This document shows positions 22,159-34,600 of a stretch of 64,000 nucleotides of DNA, piece by piece. A program made the translations under genes and the position numbers. The notes beneath the pieces are model-generated. The model ran no database searches and was not told the DNA's origin. It was given only the letters and a program-made list of their open reading frames with translations. The stretch comes from Rhytidiadelphus loreus (Eukaryota; Streptophyta; Bryopsida; Hypnales; Hylocomiaceae): contig OX344763.1 in NCBI GenBank assembly GCA_947034895.1, forward strand, positions 43,089,025 through 43,153,024. The letters are read 5' to 3'. Position 1 is the stretch's first letter. Each line of letters begins with the position of its first letter.

Positions 22159-22998
22159 ATGAGATCCGGCTCGATTGGAGGGAGTTTCGTGCCGTCCTCC
22201 TATTCTAAGCCTTACCTCCTGGGCTCGGCCACCGATGCAGCTTCAGCGGCCATCGACTTCTCAAAGGGGAATGTGGAGGAAGGCGTGGTAGATAGCCCAC
22301 CTAGTCGGGGTCCCGTGAGGACCCCGATTTGCTCACCGTCGCCGATGAAGAGGGCCAGCTCCACCCCAAGCCAATTGCGTTCACAGTCGCCGACTTTGCG
22401 AACACCAAACACCCCGCACAGAAAATTGTATGCGGATGACGAAGACCGGGGTATGGATCCTCGTCTCGAGGATGGAGTGGTGTTGTCGGTGTCGATCGCA
22501 CATGACGCTGTTCAGAGCGAGGAGCTCAATATAGATCCCAAGGTTGGGGAACAGATCAATGAGGTACCATTGGGTGCGTGCAGTACACAGCAGGTTTCAC
22601 GCCTCGTAGAGATTCCTATCTCGTTCCCCTCCAAATCCGTGGGCGGAGTATCTTTGCCTTCCGCAGTACCTATTTTCCGTCGAACAACTCTTCGAGACAT
22701 ACGGTGGACAAATTACACACGATCGACAACAACTGCCGATCCGTACATAAGCATTGTGAATAGATCGATTCCACGGCCACCTCCTCGAGGTTCTAGGTCT
22801 CTTTCCAATACCGAGATTCCGCGACGTGAACGAAAACGGAAGAGAGAGGCCAAGGATTTAATGATGATGGGGATGTTCAATACTTTCAGTAAAGATAGTG
22901 GATCACCCAAGCCTTCTCGACGCGAGGATATTTTCAGAGGATTGGCCAAGTTGAAAGCCTTGGAGGCAGCCAAGGAGGCAACAAATAGCAGTTCTTAA
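22159..22998 (+). CDS. Ser/Pro-rich ORF of the palindrome unit
   Basis: An open frame extends from about 22075 to the stop at 22996-22998. The first ATG is 22159 (279 residues), but an upstream exon could splice to the acceptor at 22074. I recognise no family. The protein is low-complexity and probably disordered. It has a dense run of Ser-Pro and Thr-Pro sites in its first third (SPSPMK, STPSQ, SPTLRTPNTPHRK), a basic stretch RRERKRKRE that could be a nuclear signal, and a short C-terminal helix rich in Ala/Lys. A palindrome relic at 22455-22475 (GGATCCTCG, TCT, CGAGGATGG) is translated as DPRLEDG. It sits after the phosphatase gene and may be its last exon or a separate gene. Confidence 0.45.
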   Translation: MRSGSIGGSFVPSSYSKPYLLGSATDAASAAIDFSKGNVEEGVVDSPPSRGPVRTPICSPSPMKRASSTPSQLRSQSPTLRTPNTPHRKLYADDEDRGMDPRLEDGVVLSVSIAHDAVQSEELNIDPKVGEQINEVPLGACSTQQVSRLVEIPISFPSKSVGGVSLPSAVPIFRRTTLRDIRWTNYTRSTTTADPYISIVNRSIPRPPPRGSRSLSNTEIPRRERKRKREAKDLMMMGMFNTFSKDSGSPKPSRREDIFRGLAKLKALEAAKEATNSSS

Positions 22999-22999
22999 T

Positions 23000-24310
23000 C
23001 CAAGAATGATGGTTTGCCAAGTGATCCTCGTTCATAGTGGTCTTTTTTTTGTGGAAGGATCATTACTATTAATAGAATAGTCATTCATATACAAAAACCA
23101 TTTTTAGTAAGGGTGAGTGCTCTCTGTGCACATAGCCTCTACATTTTTATACAAGACATTCAATCATTAGAATTAGCAAGATTAGATATACCGGGAAGTG
23201 AAGTATATAGAGAAGTGAGAGAAGTTGATTCAAGTAAATTCATGTTCTTCAATGTAAAGGGACCCGCTTTTATAAATATTACATTTTATTATACAACTCA
23301 TGTGGAGTTCCATTTTGCACGTTCACGTTTCTTAATTGTTTTGGTCTGTGATTGCTCTATGTCTTCTATCAATTTGCCTATTTTTATTTTCGCCTTCAAC
23401 AATTTATCTTTGAATGGAGGAGCCTTAAGTTCTCAAAATGACCATATTGTCTCAATTTAATGAATATGGCCTTCGGTGCATGTGTTGTAAATTCCCATTT
23501 CCCGACCACGTTGTCGCGCCTCTTCTCGTGGTCGCCGTCGTGAGTTAGGCAGTAAGTTGTGATAACTGCACTTCTCCCTCCGTCGATTCGATGTGGGTTT
23601 GGGACACTCCTTTAGGTTCTACGGTCGTTGTTGGTTCTTCAATTGTTTAAAGAATATTATCAATGCTGGATTGTCTGAGGATCTCCGTGAGGGCCTCGGA
23701 GGCTAGCGCCTTACTAGATCGGGTTGACAGGCCAGAATGTATTGGAGATGATAATCCCTCCGCCGAGTCTTTGGACGGCACCTGAGGTGAGAGTTTGTAG
23801 TGTCTTGGAGAGCCTACTGATGATGATGAGGAAGGCTGGGCCTCAGAAGTTGCATTTCGTTGGCCTAGCATGACTTCTCCGAAGGATGTCGAAGGCGTTA
23901 GTGGTTCTCCCGTGCCTCCACTCGATTTCTTCGGTTCGTTGTACGGTAGTGAAGGTGTTTGTGGAGGATGTCTTGGTCAACTGGGAAAGGTAGTCTGTTG
24001 TTTGCGGTTGCAGTTCAAAATGTGAGGAAGAGGATGCCGATGCCGACACCGACGATGATGGCAAAAAAAGAAAAAAAAAGGAAGAGATCACATCTTGTTG
24101 ACTATAGTGGCGATGCGGGGGTACCACCTTGGAGCCACATGAAGGTGGTAGGGGTTCGAATCTAGTCATTTGGTATGGAGAATTGCCAACCCTGCTATAA
24201 TCCGCGGTGGCTCTGCTTGGATTGCCAATGATAGCGATACGGAGGAGGATGACGTATCAAAGACGAGGGACTTCCTCCTACTTTTATACTAGAGTGTAAG
24301 GGTTCAATGT
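23000..24310. other. No confident gene
   Basis: Open frames at 23113-23460 (plus) and 23647-24169 (minus, Ser/Pro-rich) have no motif I recognise. A B-box-like GGGTTCGAATC with an ACCACCTT/AAGGTGGT stem at 24118-24165 is tRNA-like but incomplete. Confidence 0.4.
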
Positions 24311-24314
24311 GGAA

Positions 24315-24715
24315 ATCCCCTACTAGTCGTCTAGTTAGTATCTTAAGCATGTGTATGACAATCTAGCAAGATTTAGTAACTCCTTTAAACTAGTTGTCTT
24401 TTCAACTCAATGGTATCTATTACGCCCAGTCTAGCAAGTACAGAACCTCCCTGAAACTAGCTGTCTTTTCAACTCAATGGTATCTATTATGTCCAGTCTA
24501 GCCAGTACATAACTTCCCTGAAACTAGCCATCTTTTCAACTCGATGGTATCTATTACGTCTGGTCTAGCCAATACGAAAACATCCTCAAACTAGACACCT
24601 TTTCAATTCTATGATATCTATTATGCTAGCTCGGTCTGGTGAGTCATAAGAGAATCCCCCCTACTAGCTGTCTTTTTAGCATCTTAGGCATATATTATGT
24701 CTAGTCTAGCGGCAA
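24315..24715. repeat. Tandem repeat of about 67 bases
   Basis: About five to six diverged copies each contain AAACTAGCTGTCTTTTCAAC, ATGGTATCTATTA and CCAGTCTAGC. The TGTCTTTTCAACTC word recurs at about 24395, 24462 and 24529, giving a period of 67. It is non-coding. Confidence 0.8.
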
Positions 24716-25439
24716 TGGATTCAATCGGGGAAGCTGAGTCTCTTCTGATAGGCGGGTGAGGCATGGATCATATGCCAACATCAACCTTGACCTGACATCC
24801 TAAGAAGTATAGCTGAAAACAAATCTAAACGAAGTGTTGGTTAGCGGTTAAGCTTTTCTTTTTACATCAGATGTAGATTCCCACGTGAGTCTTAATACTC
24901 CACGGCTACCTAAGAACTAACAACCAAGTGGCTCTATGTGACGAGTTTTAGAACCCAATGAATCAGTGAAGTGAAAAATAACTCTAAGAATCTTGGAAAC
25001 CTTGTCAGCCAGTTTTACATTAGTTCTAGCTTTAAGACGCTAACAACTCAAAATCCTAGTTTGGAGAATCCTAAGATTTTCTCGAGCTTGGTTAACCAAA
25101 GGCCTTTCATTTCACACCAATTGCACCTATCTACGGCAACAATCCACAATCAGCAACCAATAGTAACAAAATAACCTAGTGATGGGCTAAAAGATTTTTT
25201 AGGGATTTTATGGAGGGGGGTTAGCTTTCTAATTTATTTTCCTTAAATTGGGACACTATTAATTTTTTTGCCTTGCATGTGGAAGCCTAAAATGGCTTTT
25301 ACATCCTATCTAACCTAAGACTTGGTCAACTCTTAAGTCAAAGAAGAGAACCGAGAGCCCCTATTGGCTCTTAGTACTTATAACCGTTGGGCTCCTAAAT
25401 GCCCTAATGCCATTGGAGGAGGGTGTTGAGAAGGGTAAT

Positions 25440-26960
25440 GGATGACAGAGTGATTATTTGAGTGGATGGTCGACCATAGGCTGTGTTGATCTCTTTTGGC
25501 AGCTCAACTACATCAAAATTCTAGAGGCCATGTTGTAGGGTTCTAGGGACACAGCGCACTTCGTAGGGTGAGGCTTCTACGTGTTCGTCCTCTATCGGGT
25601 TGCCATCTGGTGGTTTCTCCATCCAACTGCCATGAGTACCTAGAACCCAACTAGTCGGGGGTTGGCATTCCACGGAAAAATCTCTCACGGCAATGAAGTC
25701 TGTAGAGAGAGGGCTGGTGGACATGTTAAGGTCGGTGGTCTGAACCAACTGATTCCAAGTTTGGTCTCCTGGGTCTAACCCGAAGAGTGTCGAAGATGCC
25801 CTCTAAGCTGGTGATAGGGTTCTTGGCTCTACTCGAGGTTGATCATTGGTCCCCGGTGTCTTCTTCCTCGATGTAGATCATTGGTGCTTCCATGACAACG
25901 TATGCGTCATCACTAGAGTACTGAGGGTGTTCTAGGAGCCAATTCTTGAGGGATCCATCGTCTTCGAACCCATAGAGCCTCGAGCCCATGCACTTGAGTT
26001 GGCTCAAGTTAGCGGTTGGTTTGGCTTGTACTGCTATGACTGTTGATAGTCCTAATTCTTGGGGTCCCGAAAAAGATGGGATGTTGGAGACAATGGAAAT
26101 CATGGTCCTAGCATTTTTAGGACCATAGGTGAACGTGGGCCGCTTCTCAATCTAGTTGACAATTCCTCCACATTGGCAAAGGAAGCCTTGGCCCAAGAGC
26201 AAAGGATACAAGGTGCTAGCTTCCTCTTCGAATTGGAGGACTTCGAAGGTGAAGATGTAGTCTACACCTCCAGTTTGAACCCTGAGGTCCTTGATCTGTC
26301 CCAAGGTTGGAATCGATCTCTCATCTGCACACTTGAGGGTGACCAACGAGGGGTGGATAATCTCTAGATTTAACTTGCACATGGTGAAAGCATACATAAT
26401 GTTGACCCCGCTTCCATCATCCACTAACGTTTTTGGTATGACTTTGTCGACAATCTCTACTTCTATCTCAACGGGTTCAAAGCTCTTTTTGGGCTCTTTT
26501 AGGCATGTCTTGGTTTCCTCCACCAAGGACTCTGATCCCTTGATGTCAGGACCTGGATCATCGAGGAATGGAAGTGACCCTACTTGATTGACCGGGCCTA
26601 CCACCTTAGGACCTCGAGGGATGGTGGCTCTTTTTTTTCAGTTATTTGTGTAGTGTTGGGGCAGTATTGATCAATTGACCGAAGGATATGTTAGCTTTCA
26701 TTTTGGCTAGGTCTTGCTGTAGATTGTACGGCTGAAAAGGGTTGTTACCCTTCTTTAACCGCGAGCATAGTCCCGGGTTGGTTGGATGGAATGGAGTCCT
26801 AGTTTGAACAAACTTGAATTCATCCTCATTCATCTCAATCTGAGTTGATAGATTCTCATGGAATCGTACCTCCTTGGCAGTCTCCCGCAAAGTGCTTTGT
26901 AGATCAGAGAATTGAGGAGAATTCTGGGACGAATGGAAGTGCATACTACTATGTGAGTTA
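25440..26960 (-). mobile_element. Degraded Ty3-type LTR retroelement fragment
   Basis: Minus-strand frames 26944-26642, 26604-26152 and 26103-25843 follow one another and look like the gag end to protease part of a plant Ty3-type polyprotein. The middle one carries a retropepsin-like active site, LVDDGSGVNIM, with a later LLLGQGFL that resembles the flap/helix pattern ILG-x. Frame changes and stops separate the pieces, and further stops follow to about 25440. No reverse transcriptase, integrase or LTR pair was found, so this is a truncated relic. Confidence 0.6.
26152..26604 (-). pseudogene. Retropepsin-like domain remnant
   Basis: A 150-residue frame. The segment KVIPKTLVDDGSGVNIM matches the pattern of plant retroelement aspartic proteases, which usually read VDSGSGVNIM/VDTGSS; here the residue before Gly is Asp instead of Ser/Thr. 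The N-terminal portion (LPFLDDPGPD) is linker-like. It belongs to the retroelement relic above. Confidence 0.6.
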
Positions 26961-28490
26961 GAATCTAGCGAGCTAACCGCCTCTGGTTTGGGTGTTGGAG
27001 GAGGACCAGTCTTTGCTCCTCTTCAAGTAACCACTAAGGCAAGTAGGGATTTGTAGATGACTGGAGTAGTCTTTTGTAACCTAATAATAGATTCTTCATA
27101 TTTTTTTGAGAGCAATATATATCCATGTCATAGTCAAATTCAAAGAAGAAATTTGTACATTTTTCACACAAAAAATGCAAGAAATTGCTAAACTTCAAAA
27201 ATCTTGGAATTGCAAATTTGTGATTGTATTTTTGGAGTCCCTATACTTTAAAAACACCCATATGTATGATAAAGTGCCTTACAATTCACTTTTAGTTGCT
27301 TCAAGGTTTTAATCTTTGTTGGAATTATTGTACGTTTTTGCTTTTACCTTTGTACAAAACTACTATTTAGTTGCCTCATTTTCATCCAATTGATCTTCAA
27401 AAGGATGATTTACTTGTTAACCCTTAGATAATTCTTTCATATCTAGAGGCCCAAAATTGCTTCAATATACTAGTTTTCAAAGGAAGGCTAAATTTCTTAT
27501 GTATATTTATTTTTTAACAAATCCAAACATAGGATCATTTAGTAAACTTGTTAGAGCATGCCCTTCTAAAATTTTAAATTAAAAACCGTAACAATTGCAA
27601 GATCTTTCAAACTTTTTATCCCAAACACTATAGATCCTACAACTTGAAATTCTCTATAATATGTTGAAGAAATAATTATATTGGGAATACATATAAAAAA
27701 TTTCAACAAAAAATATTTCATATTCATGTTTGAAAAAAATAGTGAGTAGAAAGAAGTAGATAATGACTTAAAATACTAAATTGTTAAGAATTTAGTTATA
27801 AAATTGAAAAATGCCAATTCCAATGTTTATAATAAACAATCTATATCCTATGATTTTATTGTTTTCAAAATATTGAAAATTGAGTTAAATAAAGAACTTC
27901 AAAGTTTTTTTAAAGTAGAGATTCCATAACATACTACACACAAACCAAAACTCCTCATAATTTTTTATCTCCAAACCTGCCCTCCTTACTTGCAACATTC
28001 AAAGCTTTCTATATACATATAAATTTAGAAAACCAATTTCAAATCTTCATTTTATGAAAAAGTGATTTTTTGAGCTGCCCTAGTTGCCTTGGTTCCAAAA
28101 GAAACTACATATCATACAATAACTTTTTAACCATATAGTCAAAAGTTATGAAAATTGTTGTGCCTTCAAGTTAGTTCTCGACCACACGTTGTGTAAGAAT
28201 TTCAAAGACAAAAAATGAAATTTCACTTCGTAAATGGATGACCCCAAACACTATGTTGCCTCAAAATGCTACTTACAATAGTTGGTCCACTAGTTGGGGA
28301 TTAAGTTTCCCAAGTTGCTTTTGATGAATGAAAAAACTGTCTATGTGGATGAAAGATTGGTCCCAAACAATGACTTTGTTCAATCATCATTCATTTGTGA
28401 ATGTGCACGTCAAAACGCATAGTTAGGGCTAGGTGGGTTAATTAAGATCTAATCCCGTGAGTCCCAATAATTTATGGTTTATGATACTTT
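26961..28490. other. AT-rich DNA related to the CACTA interior
   Basis: No gene is visible. Around 28095-28190 the reverse complement follows the CACTA interior at about 12780-12865 (ACACAACGTGTGG, CATAACTTTTGA, AAAAAGTTATTGTATGAT). This suggests a diverged inverted relative of the element at 10946-14441. Confidence 0.45.
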
Positions 28491-28896
28491 GTACTAACTT
28501 AACCCATAAACGTCGATACGGATGTTTGGCGTCCGATGAATGACAAGGGAATCTCCTGTACAAGACAAAAATACAACTATTCATCCTCGTTTTTGGGGGT
28601 GGAAAGGAGAAATCTTCTCCAGTGCTTTCACTTCCAATGAGTGGTTTTGAAATTTAGTAAGGTAACTTTGCCTATGACAAGCATAACTTTGGACCAGCCC
28701 AATTTAGGCCAAAAATTTCACGTGAAGTACATTTCTCAAGACACATGTATTGCTCATGAAGTTTTGGGCTTGCATTAGGATGGTCCAAAGTTGGCCTGTC
28801 ATAGGCAGGGTTACCTTATACCAATGATTCCCATGATATCAAAATGCATGATTTCCACGGACACCCGTCCATCCTCTAAGGGTTAAGTTTGCTCTG
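28487..28896. mobile_element. Short TIR element
   Basis: The left end AACTTAACCCATAAACG and right end AGAGGGTTAAGTT-type termini are inverted: AACTTAACCC against GGGTTAAGTT. The inner left DNA (CGATACGGATG, GCGTCCGATGAATGACA) matches inverted DNA at 2389-2432 and the direct copies at 4521 and 4897. It also contains an internal inverted pair, TTTGGACCAGCCCAA-like against GGATGGTCCAAAG-like. No target duplication was convincing. It has no coding capacity. Confidence 0.55.
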
Positions 28897-31612
28897 TTTC
28901 TCCCTCAGTATTAACTTCTTCTTTTTAAAATATTTTTTTTTATCATGGGTGCACTCATGTTCCTTACTTCCCTTCCTTTAACTTACCCACGGTCTGGCAT
29001 GCAGATGGGCTCTCCGTCCCCATCAATTGAACGGGTGGATTGGGTGGGAAGGACATACCGTATGATGCAGCGAGCGCACTTAAGCTTAGTCGACTAGTAG
29101 GTACGTCATGGAACAATGATGCCTGGCAAACAATGCATGCAATGTAGCAATGGGCGACTGGCGCAGGAGCTAACTTAGTGCGCGCGGGACGATCAATAAC
29201 TTAACTTAGGTCTAGCCGAGGCGAGGGAGGGGAGCTACGCTAACGAGCGAGCGAGCTACTGTACCTAGCTAGCAATCTGCATGCATGCGCTCGCTAGCTA
29301 GCTGCAGGCAGGGAGGGAGGGCCGGCCTGGGACGGAGGATGGGGAAGGAACGGGACGAGGGAGGCCGGGCCGGGCAGGGCTAGGCGCCGGAGGGGCGAAA
29401 TGCCTGCCTGCCGTGCCTAGCTGCCTGAGCTCGTTCATCATTGCCATCATGAACGCACTCATCACTTCTGCCTGCCTGCTGCCTCCCGCTGCTGCAGCGC
29501 GGCGAGGGGAGGCAAGCAGCTAACTTAGGCCAGGCCAGGCCGCTAGGGCGTCTGGCACTTGTTCTGGTCGGCTACTACCTTTAGTTAACTACGGAGTAGT
29601 TACTATTGCAGCTAGCTGCAGGTCAGGTGGGAGGTGGGAAGAGTAAGTGAGAGTCAGAGCAAGCAATGCAGGCTTGTAAGACTGGAGTGCACTGGTGCAG
29701 CTAGCCACTGTAGTGCAGGCAGCAAGGGTTGCAGGCAGGCAGGAGTCAGTCAGTCATTCAGTCAGTTGTGCATGCAAGTAGAGCTGGCCAGCCATCGCTC
29801 TCACCGAGATCCCACCTAGTCCTTCATATCTTCTTCAGACATACATTCATTCATGGCCAGTTTCTAGCTGATCGAGGGCGCCCTAGTTACCTGCATTCCC
29901 ACCAGGTCACTTCACTTCACTTCTCGTCTCTGAATTAAGGTACCTGCTGCTGCTGCTTAGCAAGCTCACTCATTCCGTATGGATTTCAGCTCCCGTACCC
30001 AGACAGCTACTGTAGGTCCCTCCCCCATCATCAGGCTTCAGCACCCGTTGCCTGCCTGCCTGCCCGCCTACCCGCCCGCGCTGCTCCAAACCCCAGCTAC
30101 GGGGATTAGCTCGCTACAGACTTCTGCCCATCATTTTCATCACGTCGGTCGTCCTCCACAGGGCCGCACCACCTTCAATCGCTCGCTAATATTTACCAGC
30201 TTCGGTAAGCTTACGGTAAAGCTTATATGTTCCGCCAGCGATCGATCGAGCTAGCGTGCAAGGCGGCAATACGTCATTCCCCCTCACTCTGCCTGACTGC
30301 CTCCCGGTCTGCCTGACTGCCCTCAGCGTTCAGCAATCTCACTCAGAAAGTTCCTGAAGTTCAGTTAGTCTTCCTTCATCACCGTCTGTCTGACTTTCTG
30401 TAACCTAACTCTCTCCTCTCTCGATCCATAGCTCCTACTCCTCACTGCGGCAAACTGAGGTATGCTGCTGCTGCGGTAGCTCCCAGCGTCTGTCGCTCTT
30501 CGAACCCATCCTCACTTAAGTCCGTAGGTGCCTCTCTTGTCATCGTTTCTATCTCCTCTCCCAGGTAATTTTCCCTGCAGCTGCTCGTGCACGTTTACCA
30601 ACTGATCCGCGAGAGTCAGACCAGAAAGTTCAATACGTTGCGTTACGTTACAGTACGTCATTTTGAGAGAGCGAGTGGTTGAGTAATTAGGCTTCTTCTC
30701 TGATTCAAGATCTATCGAGCTAGCTGTTGTAAGCTAGTCAACATCCGGCCATGTCTTCGTGGGTTCTGGCGTTGTCCGCGCTCCCCTCGTAAGTCGTAAC
30801 TAATGCTAACTCTGTCTCCCTCTCCATCGCTCCCGTGCCATCCATGGCTCATTCCTGGCGTCTACCAAGAGATTCTATGACCTCTTCTTCGGTCCTTCAA
30901 TCATTTCTACCTGAACCGCAATCATCCAGTGAACAATATTATTCAGCGACATTACGAGTTGTAGTGGCCGCTTAAATCATTCGTCAGTGGCCTGAAAGCA
31001 GAATTCGATTTGTGTGTGGGTACGTACGAGGATGTTGTCGAAACTGAAGCGTAAGGAGGTTTAATTTACTCGCGAGTATGAGATACCAACTTTCCCGAAG
31101 GAGTCAGGGGTTTCCTCGTTTCTTTCAACAGCCACACTGAATGATATTACAGCGTTGAGTGTTCTGGGTGGGACGCAGGGAAAAGACGAACGAGTTGGTT
31201 TAACTTAATGGTTTGTTCGCATTGCATTGCAGAGTTGGAGCATTCTGTGTTATTTGCGGTGAGAGAGAGAAAGAATGGTTGTGTTACAGTGATCAGAATA
31301 TTGTGGTCTATTTCCCGACAGACCTTATTGATTATAGACTAGCGTAGTCTATGCGCGTTTCTGGTTCACGACCAAGAGGGTCACACGTTGCATTTCATGA
31401 AGGGACAGCTGCCAGCTTCAACTGCAGTTTTCTTGACCCCTGTCATGGTGAGTCAATTCACCCTTGCGCCGGCGGCGATGGAGGGCTGCAAGATCAATAG
31501 AGCAAATCTATATGGGTCGCTGTGAATATTGTTGAGTCGATCAGAGTGGAACTCAACACACTTTGACCGAGAGTGAGGGCTCGCCGGGCTACTCGCCTGA
31601 AGTACGGAGGCG
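28897..31612 (+). promoter_or_regulatory. Promoter and leader region of the ERECTA-family gene
   Basis: GC-richer than its surroundings and rich in GCTAGCTAG, GCAGGCAGG and CGAGCGAG words. It holds no credible ORF. Its position directly upstream of the receptor kinase suggests promoter and a long 5' leader, possibly with an intron. Promoter elements are not individually assigned. Confidence 0.45.
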
Positions 31613-34600
31613 ATGTCAGGAGGTTATAGGTCGTCAAGTCTTTCCTCCCCGGTGTGGCTATTGGGTTTCTTGCTTGTGGTTGCGTCGTTTCTGAGTATCC
31701 CGATCGCAGCTACAACAATTGCTGATGAAGGTAAAAGTTTTATCCCCACCCCATTTATCATGCCGCGAGCGGCATCATTCTCAAACAGACGGGTTAGATA
31801 TAGCCTCTAGTTTATTATTTGCAGGGCTAGGCATCGTACCACTATCAAGGAATATTGTCGAGTTGGCTGTTTGATTGATTTCCATTGTTCTGGAGTGAGA
31901 GAGGATACAATCTGCCAATCTGCCCATGGAATTCTTCAGAGTGAGATCAAGAATCAATCAGGAATTGAGTAGGAAAATGGGCACCCAAGGATATTGTTAT
32001 CATCACTTACTCAAATTTTATTTGTCATAATTAATTAGACTCACAAATCCAGCAAAGAAACTAAGAAAGGATTCTATATGTTTGTTATCGAGACATGAGA
32101 CTGACAGTCACATGCTTTGAATTGCGTTCATGCAGTGGCTGCATTACTCGAGCTGAAGAGGGGGTTTGTGAACGGTGACATTGCGCTTTATGACTGGCAC
32201 GAAGGCAGCCAGAGCCCATGCCTCTGGCGAGGCGTAATATGTGATAATGTCACCTTTTTGGTCACAACCTTGTAAGCCAGCTACCCTCTGTCAATCAGTT
32301 CAATTGGGTTCTCACATACGTGTTAGCCGCGGCCAGCAGTTTTTTAAAATGACAGACCATCCTGCTAGACCCCCATTCGGTATTTACCACATTTTCTGAT
32401 TAACAGACCTCCTCGCACGTACTTTGGCCCAGTTGAATCACCGTTCGGAACTCCGGACGTGTCAAGTCGCCACTTTCAGTCAATACAAAACTAGACAATC
32501 ATTCAATTTTCAGCCAGTAGGTCATTCAAATCAGGAATGTATGACTGCGAAGTGCCTGTGATGGGGATGATTTTACATTCCCAGTCTCCCTTAGCTGGTT
32601 GTGTAGCTGCCATTCAGGACCTTCTGGGATTTGCTGATCGTTCTGGGATTTTATATGTGTTTCTCTAGTTAACAAGCTGGGCTCTGTGGACAAATATAAA
32701 TTGGTAGGATATGTTTAATCGATCAAAGCTCTCTGTTCTTGCAGAAATCTGTCAGTTCTTTCTTTGGCAGGGGAAATTTCTCCGGCGATTGGCAATTTAC
32801 ACAGACTCCAGCATTTGTGAGTAGTCTGTATCACTACTGCCAGTCCTCAAATTATTCTGTTTTCCCAGGCCATTGTACGTCGTGCAGTTTGAGTCTCGAT
32901 GTTCACAAGTTTTTTTTCGACGTTCTTGCTATCCTCGATGCTGATAACCCTCTCGCGGACAGATTTCAGGGATCTTAGAAAAGTGTTTCTGGTGCAGGGA
33001 CATGAGTGAGAATAATATCTCTGGACAGATACCAGCGGAAATTAGCAAGTGCATAAGCTTGGTTTACCTGTGAGTCAATCGGATGCTGAACTCCAGACCT
33101 GCATGTGACTGCAATATATGTATCAGCAGAATATTGAATATGATTCAAAATTAAAGACAAGTTGCGCACAGCCACAGTATTAATGAGAGATCTCTTTAAG
33201 GAACTTCCAAGTTCACATTTTTGTTTCGGCAGACTTCACAGAGCTAAACGAGCGATACTCACGAACCACTTTTTTTGAAACTAAGACTGGTTAATATTCC
33301 TAGTTTAATAGAGTTTTAAAAGAGTGCAAATCTATCGCTGCAATTCGACGTCACTGATTCGAATGTGGCCATTCCGTGTCATGTGCGCCTTTACGTGCAT
33401 CCAAAATTATATTAGTGTGCTTACCTAAAATATACATCGATTCAAACAGGAATTTTTCATGGAACAATCTGACGGGAGAAATACCATACCTTATGTCACA
33501 GCTACAACAACTGGAGTACCTGTAAGTGACTGCAATATTGGAAGTTTCTATGTCCTTGACATTACTTGACTGCATTCTGTGTATCTTGATATTGTTAAAC
33601 TCAGAAATCTGGACAAACCACGCCATTTTCTATGACGAGCAAATGTTATCGGTTTCGCGTGATGGTTTGCAGGTCCCTGGCAAACAATCATCTCACTGGC
33701 CCAATTCCATCAACATTTTCAAGTCTCATTAACCTGAGACACCTGTAAGCCTTTCGATGATTACCCTTTCCCTGCATTATATATAGATACATGTTTGCGT
33801 TATGTACAACTCCATGATAATCGTACTCGTTGTAGGCTTCTTTAGCATCCTTAATTATATTTCTATGAATAACGTGCATTGGTGATCTACAGGGACCTGC
33901 AGGCGAATGAGCTTTCGGGGCCCATACCGTCGTTGATTTACTGGAGCGAGTCCCTCCAATATCTGTAATTCTCTTTTCCGAAGCTTCTCTTGATCTCTCA
34001 TCAATTCGTAGTTTTTGGATAGAATACGTACGTACTTTGCAGCAGTAGGGAAATGCGATTAACACTGCAGTGCATGTTTTGGTCAATGAATCCAAGGGAC
34101 GTTCACTTGGCATAGTACTAAAATAGAGGTGTTTGTTGCCTTCGTGCAGTATGCTTAGGCAAAATTACCTCACAGGGAGTTTGTCCGCAGACATGTGCCA
34201 ACTGTCTCAGCTTTCCTACTTGTAACGCAGCATGGCCCCTCCTGAGTTTCATATTCATTGATTCTTTTAGTTCATGACCTAGAACGTACTAAATTTAGTA
34301 ATTAGCGATGCACTCACTTATATAATTCCCAGCAGGAAATTTGAATTGCACTTGTGATTGTGAAGGAACCTTAAGGATTGTGATCTTTGTAGCATGACCT
34401 TGAACATGGTGTATTTGTGTATTGTAGCAATGTGCGCTTGAATAACCTCACAGGACCTATACCCGACGGGATTGGGAACTGCACGTCCTTTCAAATCCTG
34501 TATGTTCACCTGCATGTCCTCTTGAATAATGGTGACTTTGATTTACAGTGACGATGGCTAATCGTGTATGATCATCTTTTTTTAATTTCTGAACAGGGTC

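Noticed and set aside
23113..23460. 115-residue plus-strand frame
   Set aside because: No recognisable motif, start context or neighbour support; left unassigned.
24100..24165. tRNA gene
   Set aside because: A B-box-like word and one stem are present, but the acceptor and D arms and a normal 7-base anticodon loop are not.
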